This document shows positions 57,190 to 64,000 of a DNA stretch of 64,000 bases, in pieces (position 1 is the first letter of the stretch; every line of letters starts with the position of its first letter). The stretch is from Oryctolagus cuniculus (lineage: Eukaryota; Chordata; Mammalia; Lagomorpha; Leporidae), in the NCBI RefSeq assembly GCF_964237555.1, contig NC_091432.1:168694792-168758791 (forward strand). The letters run 5' to 3'. A program made the position numbers and the translations under genes. The notes beneath the pieces were generated by a model. The model was not told where the DNA came from. It did no database searches and worked only from the letters and a program-made list of their open reading frames with translations.

Positions 57190-57375
57190 GACTTCTGGCA
57201 GGGTGTCAGGCACTGCATCAGACTCTTCATGTGATGATGCTCACAATAAGCATTCAAAGGTCAGAGTTTATTTTCATTATTTTATAGGTAGGGGAAATGA
57301 GGCTCTGGCACAATTTCCTGAGCCCCACAGTCAGTAAAGTACAGAATTAGGGTTTGATCCTGTATTCTTAGCCTT
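57190..57375 (-). mobile_element. MIR fragment, minus
   Basis: GTGTCAGGCACTGCATCAGA, ATTATTTTATAGGTAGGGGA and AATGAGGCTCTGGCAC follow the reversed MIR core. Confidence 0.75.
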
Positions 57376-57655
57376 CATATGGTACTGCCTCCTGCAAGTT
57401 TATCACATGGTCCTTGCCAGGACCAAGATGCCAATAATACATTCTGGTTCAGCCCCACAGGTTACCTATGACTGGCATAAATTCTAACTGGTCAGAGTAT
57501 ATGTCTTTACTAGTATATACTGCTAATATCTCCATCAACTTCTGCTATAAAGGTTAGGGAATCAAGATATATTAACAACCAGTGACAAGAATTTCTACCC
57601 GAAATCACTTTTGCACAAATAAACCAGAAAGATAAAATAAATTCTAAAAATTTGA

Positions 57656-58021
57656 GCCGGCGCCGTGGCTCAATAGGCTAATCCTCCGCCTAGCGGCGCC
57701 GGCACACGGGGTTCTAGTCCCGGTCGGGGCGCCGGATTCTGTCCCGGTTGCCCCTCTTCCAGGCCAGCTCTCTGCTATGGCCAGGGAGTGCAGTGGAGGA
57801 TGGCCCAGGTGCTTGGGCCCTGCACCCCATGGGAGACCAGGAAAAGCACCTGGCTCCTGGCTCCTGCCATCGGATCAGCGCGGTGCGCCGGCTGCAGCGG
57901 CGGCCATTGGAGGGTGAACCAACGGCAAAAGGAAGACCTTTCTCTCTGTCTCTCTCTCTCACTGTCCACTCTGCCTATCAAAAATAAAAAATTAAAAAAT
58001 AAATAAATAAATAAATAAAAA
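57656..58021 (+). mobile_element. C-SINE, plus, young
   Basis: Head AGCCGGCGCCGTGGCTCAAT, AAAT-repeat tail. AAAAATT on both sides is the likely TSD. Very similar to the copy at 38367-38712, including the repeated CTGGCTCCTGGCTCCTGCCA. Confidence 0.96.
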
Positions 58022-58990
58022 TTCAAACTCATTATTCTGAATAATTTCAAATGGCTAAACCACATGTTTTAGCAACTGGATGATTTTGTTAAAGAAAAGT
58101 AATTACTGATGAGTTAGTAATTTAGTCAAAAATAAATTCTATCTTTGAAATCAATAAATTTGTTTGTTTTTTTTTTTTTTTTTGGAACAAGCCTTTTTCC
58201 TACGAAAGGAAGGTTAGAAGTGAACAAATTAAAATCATTAGAATTGCAGTATGCCACATTTTATTTTCAAAGTGTAGTATCATGATGTGTTGGTGATGAC
58301 TTTAAGTGCTAGGTATGACACTGGGATCAGAAGCACATGGCAGGCAATGAGTAAATGAAGAATTTGGTTCAGGCATAATTAGTGGGCTCTGGGGGAACAA
58401 TTCTAGTAAGCACAAATTCAAATATGATGTCAAAGCAGATGCAATTATGAGTTGACCATCACAGGGCCAAGAAAATGAAAATAATCTAAGACATACTAAT
58501 TGACTGAAGTTTCAACAGGAACATGAGTTTTCCTTTTATGGTCATTTGATTCATGTCTTTAAGGGATAGCACAAATGCATTCTTTGTTTCATCTTGTTTC
58601 TTTTGTCATTTCTTCCATCTTGTTAAGAATATGACCATTTCCTTCTTGGAATATGTGATTAAACCTACAGAGAATGGTGCAAGAAGACAGAGAGAATCTG
58701 GCATCTGTATCATACCATGTTACACCAGTTTACTTCTGAATTTGATGTGGATTTTGACTTGGGAGGAATGAACTTCTATGCTATTTTAACAATTATGGTG
58801 TTGGTTGTTGATCACCTACATATGAACCTAATTCAAGCAATAAATAACACTTATCAAGGGCAGAGTTTCCCAGACAGCTTACTGAAAATGGAAATTGTAA
58901 CACAGGAGGTATATTAGGGGTTGCTATGCTTTGAATATGCTTTGCTCCCTTGGAAACTCAGGTTGCATAGTATGGAGCTTCCTTTTAAAA
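58022..58990. other. No gene recognised
   Basis: About 970 bp of AT-rich intergenic sequence with a T run at about 58164-58182. Confidence 0.5.
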
Positions 58991-59009
58991 ACTAAAAATA
59001 GTTCTGTCA

Positions 59010-59398
59010 TGAGACTGAGCTGTCCCACTGGTGGGTGTATATCTGAAGGAACTGAAGTCAGTATATGACAGATACCTACATGCCCATGATTGTACACTAC
59101 ACACAACAACCAGGATATGGAATCAATCTAGGGGTCATTGATAGATGACTAGATAAAGAAGATGTGGCAAATACACACAATGGAATACTATTCAGACATA
59201 AAAAGAATGAAATCTTGACATTTGTAGCAAAATGGACATAACTGGAGGTCATTATGCTTAGAGAACTAAGCGAAATACTGAAGGTTGAATACTGTATGTT
59301 CTCTCATATGTGGAAGTTAAAAAAAGTTGATCTGAACTTATAATAGTGTTTTCTAGAGACTGGGAAGGGTGAGAAAGGGGGATAGGTGGAATTTGGAA
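59010..59398 (+). mobile_element. Old L1 3' end, plus
   Basis: TGGAATACTATTCAGACATA, AAAAGAATGAAATCTTGACA and TTCTCTCATATGTGGAAGTT are the typical ORF2 end and 3' UTR of mammalian L1. The SINE at 59414 inserted near its end. Confidence 0.9.
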
Positions 59399-59413
59399 GA
59401 ATTACTGATGCTG

Positions 59414-59654
59414 GGCCAGCTCTCTGCTATGGCCAGGGAGTACAGTGGAGGATGGCCCAAGTCCTTGGGCCCTGCACCCCATGGGAGACCAGGAGAAGTA
59501 CCTGGCTCCTGCCATTGGATCAATGCGGTGCGCTGGTCGCAGCGCGCTGGCCGCGGCGGCCATTGGAGGGTGAACCAACGGCAAAGGAAGACCTTTCTCT
59601 CTGTCTCTCTCTCTCTCTCACTGTCCACTCTGCCTGTCAAAAAAAAAAAAAAAA
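59414..59654 (+). mobile_element. C-SINE, 5'-truncated, with TSD
   Basis: Starts in the body at GGCCAGCTCTCTGCTATGGC, so the tRNA-like head and promoter are missing. TSD GAATTACTGATGCTG (59399-59413) and GAATTAATGATGCTG (59655-59669). Confidence 0.96.
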
Positions 59655-60313
59655 GAATTAATGATGCTGATACTACAATATTTAAGTAATTTTCACTCAT
59701 AATTTGCAGTATCTGGACTGCTCTATTTGCATTGCTCTCCTGCAGGCAGGTGGCTACCACTATCCCCAACAACTTTCTCCCACCCTGGGAGATCTGGGTA
59801 ACAACTCCCCTGTATCCTACCAACATCAGGAGTATACCAACCAGTACTAATTTCCTCAAACCCAGTGGAATCTACTAGATGGGACCTGGGGAAGAACCTG
59901 CCCACATTCCACCTCTCTGGACTCATACCTGCCAGTGTAAAATCTCCTGTATATCTGGTAGTCACCCTGTGGTAGTGGAGCAGGGTTCAGTTCATATACC
60001 CCAGTCCTAGGACTAGCGCTTTTGGTCTTTTAAGCCTCAGCACCAGTTTAACTCTCCCAACAAGACTTGGGGGATGGGCTCATCCACATTACACAGTCCT
60101 ATGGCTACACTTACTAGTGCCACAAGCCCCAGCATCACTCAGACTTGCCAGTAGTGTTACAGACCATGCCCTGCTGGACATTAATGGAGCCAGTTTGAGG
60201 GAATGCTACAGACTACTCCCACCTGCATGTTATCAAAGCTAGGTTTAAGCAAACCAATGCTGACTTTAGAAACCAGTTCCCCAGGCAAAGTTGCATACTT
60301 AAGACAAGATAGT

Positions 60314-60630
60314 TGTGGGCCTCCTGAAACTTCCTTTAAGTTATAACTTACTGTTCCTTTACTGTAAAACCATCTTACCTTGCAGTTGTGATTTGCTAAT
60401 CCCTGAGGGCCTAAAATAACAGTGTGCTCCCTGAAACTGCCTTGAAATTTCCTTGAAACTGCCTCAATACTGCCTTGCTAAATTTAGGTATAAAAGTAAG
60501 GAAAGACAAGGGATCAGGGTTTGACTCTTGAGATAAGAGTCTAGTCAAGCCCACATGTGTAAATAAACTGTGTGCCTTTCCTCCTGAAGCCTCCAGTGCC
60601 CTTTGGTTTCTGTGGTCTTTGTGTGTAACA
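60314..60630 (+). mobile_element. Probable LTR, 317 bp
   Basis: Starts TGTGGGCCTCCTG and ends GTGTGTAACA. TATAAAAG at 60490-60497 and AATAAA at 60562-60567 are spaced as in a U3-R unit. A CTGAAACTGCCTTGAAA-type motif recurs at about 60432-60476. TSD unresolved (TAG-containing flanks). Confidence 0.6.
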
Positions 60631-60639
60631 TTAGGATAA

Positions 60640-61215
60640 GGATAAGGGCCCCTTTTGTGTCCCTCAGCACCAAGAATGAGGTCCTGGCTATCACAATTCC
60701 TAGTGCAACTGAAACCAAACTCTCCGGGGACTAAAAGATACACATTGTAGGAAGCCCACGTACACCTCAAAGTCACACTTCTACCATTATGAACGGCTGC
60801 AGACTAGACTACTATGTCACATATAGACATAGCTGACAGTGATTAAACAAAGTCACTCAGAGGTTACACTTGTGATCTCATCTAGAACCAAAGCCTAAGA
60901 AACACACCATATAATGTCCTGCATTCCACCTAAACTTCAAACTCTTCTAATAAAACCTACTCCATAAAGAAGAGACTTTATACCAGGTGCACAGACATCA
61001 AGGTAGGGACATAGGAAACATGAGGAAATAATGTAGCATGACAACTCCAAAAACACACAGTTCTCCAGAATTAGACCCTGATCTGAAGGAAATCTATGAA
61101 ATGCCAGAAACCAAATTCAAAAGAGTAGTTCTCACTGCAGTGTAACAGAATACAGATAACTTAAATGAGGAAAATCATAGATGATGTGAATGAAAAATTC
61201 ACTAAGAAGACAGAT
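60640..61215 (+). mobile_element. Possible old L1 5' part
   Basis: AAACATGAGGAAATAATGTA, TCTCCAGAATTAGACCCTGA and GAAATGCCAGAAACCAAATT resemble the leader and early ORF1 zone of old mammalian L1s. It precedes L1 ORF2-like sequence on the same strand. Confidence 0.5.
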
Positions 61216-61219
61216 ATAG

Positions 61220-61534
61220 GCCGGCACTGCGGCTCACTAGGCTAATCCTCTGCCTGCGGTGCCAGCGCCCGGGTTCTAGTCCCAGTTGGGGCGCCGGATT
61301 CTGTCCCAGTTGCTGCTCTTCCAGTCCAGCTCTCTGAGGTGGCCCGGGAAGGCAGTGGAGGATGGCCCGAGTGCTTGGGCACCTGCACCCGCATGGGAGA
61401 CCAGGAGGAAGCACCTGACTCCTGGCTTCCGACTGGCGTAGCTCTGGCCGTGGTGGCCATTTGGGGGATGAACCAATGGAAGGAAGACCTTTCTCTCTGT
61501 CTCTCTCTCTCTCACTGTCTAGCTCTATCTGTCC

Positions 61535-61563
<29 letters not shown>
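61220..61563 (+). mobile_element. C-SINE, plus, with long poly-A
   Basis: Head GGCCGGCACTGCGGCTCACT, about 30 A at 61534-61563. TSD unclear. Confidence 0.94.
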
Positions 61564-61565
<2 letters not shown>

Positions 61566-61815
61566 AATGGACATCATGACAACACATGAATTTACCAAAT
61601 TCACTAACATGTATAATCAGTAACCAATCAACAAAATGACAGGTGTTAGTTCTTATCTGTCAATATAACCCTGAATGTAAATAGATTAAATTCCCTAGAT
61701 TTAGGTTCACTGAATGGATCAAAAACCAAGACCCATCCATATGCTGCCTACAAGAAACTCAATGCACAAATATACATATAAACTGACAGTGAAGGGTTGT
61801 AAAAAGATATACCAA

Positions 61816-62535
61816 GGACTGGCATTGTAGTGCACATGCAGCATGCTAAGCTGCATGCCTGCAATGCTGGCATCCGTATGGGCACTAGTTTGAGATCTAG
61901 CAGCTTCACTTCTTTTTTTATTTTTTTATTTTTATTTTTTTATTTTTTGACAGGCAGAGTGGACAGTAAGAGACAGAGAGAAAGGTCTTCCTTTTGCCGT
62001 TGGTTCACCCTCCAATGGCTGCTGTGACCGGCGCGCTGAGGCCAGAACACCGCGCTGATCTGAAGGCAGGAGCCAGGTACTTCTCCTGGTCTCCCATGGG
62101 GTGCAGGGCCCAAGCACTTGGGCCATCCTCTACTGCACTCCCTGGCCACAGCAGAGAGCTGGCCTGGAAGAGGGACAACCGGGACAGAATCCGGCGCCCC
62201 GACCGGGACTAGAACCCGGTGTGCTGGCGCCGCAAGGCGGAGGATTAGCCTAGTGAGCCGCAGCACCGGCTAGCTGCTTCACCTCTAATCCAGCTTTCTG
62301 CTAATACACCTGAGAAAGCAGTGGAGGATAGCGCAAGTGCTTAGATCCCTGCACCAATGTGAGAGACTTGGAAGAAGCTCCTGGATCCTGGCTCCTGGTT
62401 TCAGTCTGGCCCAACCATGGGTGTTGCAGCCATCTGCGGGAGTGAACCAGGTGAACCAGTGGATGGAAGACTTTCTCTCTGTCTCTCTCTCTCTCCTCTC
62501 TCTCTATCGCTCTAGCTATTTCAAATAAGTACTAA
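61816..62535 (+). mobile_element. Old C-SINE interrupted by a younger inverted C-SINE
   Basis: Left piece 61816-61913 (GGACTGGCATTGTAGTGCAC), right piece 62272-62535 (GCTGCTTCACCTCTAATCCA and onward to the CT run). Its own TSD is unclear. Confidence 0.9.
61914..62271 (-). mobile_element. C-SINE, minus, inside a SINE
   Basis: TSD TAGCAGCTTCACTTCT (61898-61913) and TAGCTGCTTCACCTCT (62272-62287), two mismatches. Confidence 0.95.
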
Positions 62536-63611
62536 AAAAAATTAACCAGGCAAATGGAAACCAAAAACAAGTAGTTGTAGCTATACTCATATCAGATAAA
62601 ACGGAACTTAAATACAAAAATGTGAGGAGACAAAGAAGGACAATATATATTGGTAAAAGCATTGACCCAGCAAAAAGATACAATAATCATAAATATATAT
62701 CCACCCAACATAAGATCACCCAGATATATACAGCAAATACTATTAGACCAAAAGGGAGAGATAGACTCCAATACAGTAACAGTTGGGAGACTTCAATACT
62801 GCACTAGACAGATCGTACAAACAGAAAATCAACAAAGGTACATTGAGTTGAACCACACTGTTGAGCAAATAGACCTAATGGACATTTACAGAACATTTCA
62901 CCCAACAGCTACAGAATACACATTCTTCTCACCACCCAATGGAAAATTCTCTTATGTAGAGCATACATTAGGCCCAAATCAAATCTCAGTAAATTTAAAA
63001 AGACTGAAATCATAGCGTGTATCTTATTAGGTCACAAAAGAATAAAACTAGAAATCAACAAGAAAAACAATAGAACATTTACATACATATGAAATTAAGC
63101 AACATGCTACTGAAAGACCAATGAGTCATCAAAGAAATCAAAAAAGAAATAAAATAATTTTCTTGTAATTAATGAAAATGAAAGCACAACATATCAAAAT
63201 CTGTGGGATACAGCACAAACAATAGTGAGGGAAGTTTACAACATTAAGTGCTTACATTAAAAACAGAGAAAAGTCTCAAATAAATGATCTAATGATGCAT
63301 CTTGAGAAGTTACAAAAACAGGAATAAATCAAAACCCAAAATTATCAGGAGGAGAGAGAGAATAAGGATCAGAGCAGAAATAAAATTGAAACCAAAACCC
63401 CCACAAACTTTACCAGAACCGTTCAAAGTGATGTTTGCATTTGTGGAGAGTTGAATGTGACTCCTGGGTGTGTTTTGGGGTGGATCATTTGTTTTTCCCC
63501 TTCTCTGTGAAAACAGGTCCTCAGCCTCCTTTAGATCCACACGTGGCCCCCATTGGTGCTAAGGAGAGTAGCAGCTGTGAGGCAATAAAGAGGGATCAGT
63601 CAGGGTGAGGA

Positions 63612-63745
63612 AGAATTAACAGAATTAAAGTTGACCTTGGGTGTGTGTGTGTGTGTGGTGTGGTGTGGTGTGTGTATGTGTGTGTGTCAGAATTAACAGA
63701 ATCAAAGTTGGCATTTGTTAAATGTGTGTGTGTGCGCACCATAAT
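63612..63745 (+). repeat. 77-bp tandem duplication with TG microsatellites
   Basis: AGAATTAACAGAATTAAAGT (63612) is repeated as AGAATTAACAGAATCAAAGT (63689), each followed by a TG run (63639-63687 and about 63722-63735). Confidence 0.85.
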
Positions 63746-63810
63746 CTGTAACTTTTTAAGAAGTAAAATTATTTGAATTTTCTTCGTAAAAAAACTACTT
63801 ATCAGTGCCA

Positions 63811-64000
63811 TTCTATGTGGGCGCCAGTTCGAGTCCCAGCTGCTCCACTTCTGATCCAGCTTTCTGTTATGGCCTGGGAAAGCAGTAGAAGATGGTTCAA
63901 GTCCTTGGGCCCCTGCACCTATGTGGGAGACCTGGAAAAAGCTCCTGGCACCTGGCTTTGGATCAGCGCAGCTCCAGCTGTTGTGGCCGACTGGGGAGTG
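63811..64000 (+). mobile_element. C-SINE, 5'-truncated or head-degraded, cut by window end
   Basis: Starts near GCCATTCTATGTGGGCGCCA and continues to ACTGGGGAGTG at the window edge. The 3' part lies outside. Confidence 0.9.

Larger units (their letters stand above)
61564..63440 (+). mobile_element. L1 ORF2 5'/middle part, fragmented
   Basis: AATATAACCCTGAATGTAAA (61665 on), GCTGCCTACAAGAAACTCA, AATGGACATTTACAGAACAT and GGATACAGCACAAACAATAG are recognisable L1 ORF2 sequence. A nested SINE pair (about 61816-62535) interrupts it. Frames are broken. Confidence 0.88.

Overview
This is a mammalian nuclear window, and its repeats point to a lagomorph, most likely rabbit. More than forty tRNA-derived C-SINEs are present. 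Their heads read like GGCCGGCGCCGTGGCTCA, they carry a B-box-like GGTTCTAGTCCC segment, a CT-rich 3' part and an A-rich tail. There are also many 5'-truncated L1 copies with one characteristic G-rich 3' UTR. Nothing prokaryotic or viral-genomic is present. Real coding sequence covers only about 4 kb.

Layout. Positions 1-23664 are read as the start of a very long intron 1 of KIAA2026, which is transcribed leftwards. The only KIAA2026 coding sequence here is exon 1 (23665-24245, minus), inside a strong CpG island (about 23400-25150). Positions 25150-28357 are a repeat-poor spacer that should include the RANBP6 3' UTR. RANBP6 (28358-31675, minus) is an intact intronless 1105-codon importin-beta family gene with its own small CpG-rich promoter and a consensus CRE. 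From 31.7 kb to the end I see no gene. That part is intergenic sequence dense in L1, C-SINE and LTR insertions. The order KIAA2026-RANBP6, both on the same strand, agrees with the known human 9p24.1 order.

Transposon archaeology dominates. Many insertions can be dated relative to each other by nesting and by target-site duplications (TSDs): SINE in L1, solo LTR in L1, solo LTR in SINE, SINE in SINE, SINE in MIR. At least five LTR-type elements are visible in the right half, plus one solo LTR inside the L1 at 2.4-6.5 kb. Two are sequence-identifiable members of one family, in opposite orientation (5720-6196 plus, 51803-52277 minus). Another pair of related LTRs about 9 kb apart (45.6-47.5 kb and 56.3-56.7 kb) may be the remains of a provirus.

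The least expected items are: a 35-nt retroposed 5' end of U2 snRNA framed by a 14-bp TSD (20311-20373); an imperfect inverted repeat with arms of about 109 bp at the left edge (74-182 against 743-1215, the right arm split by a SINE); two mini mariner-like elements; an LTR whose U3 holds a 22-bp CT-rich tandem array; and a 93-bp tandem duplication whose second copy was hit by a SINE. I found no coding system that looks novel. All identifications are from reading the sequence. No database search was run.
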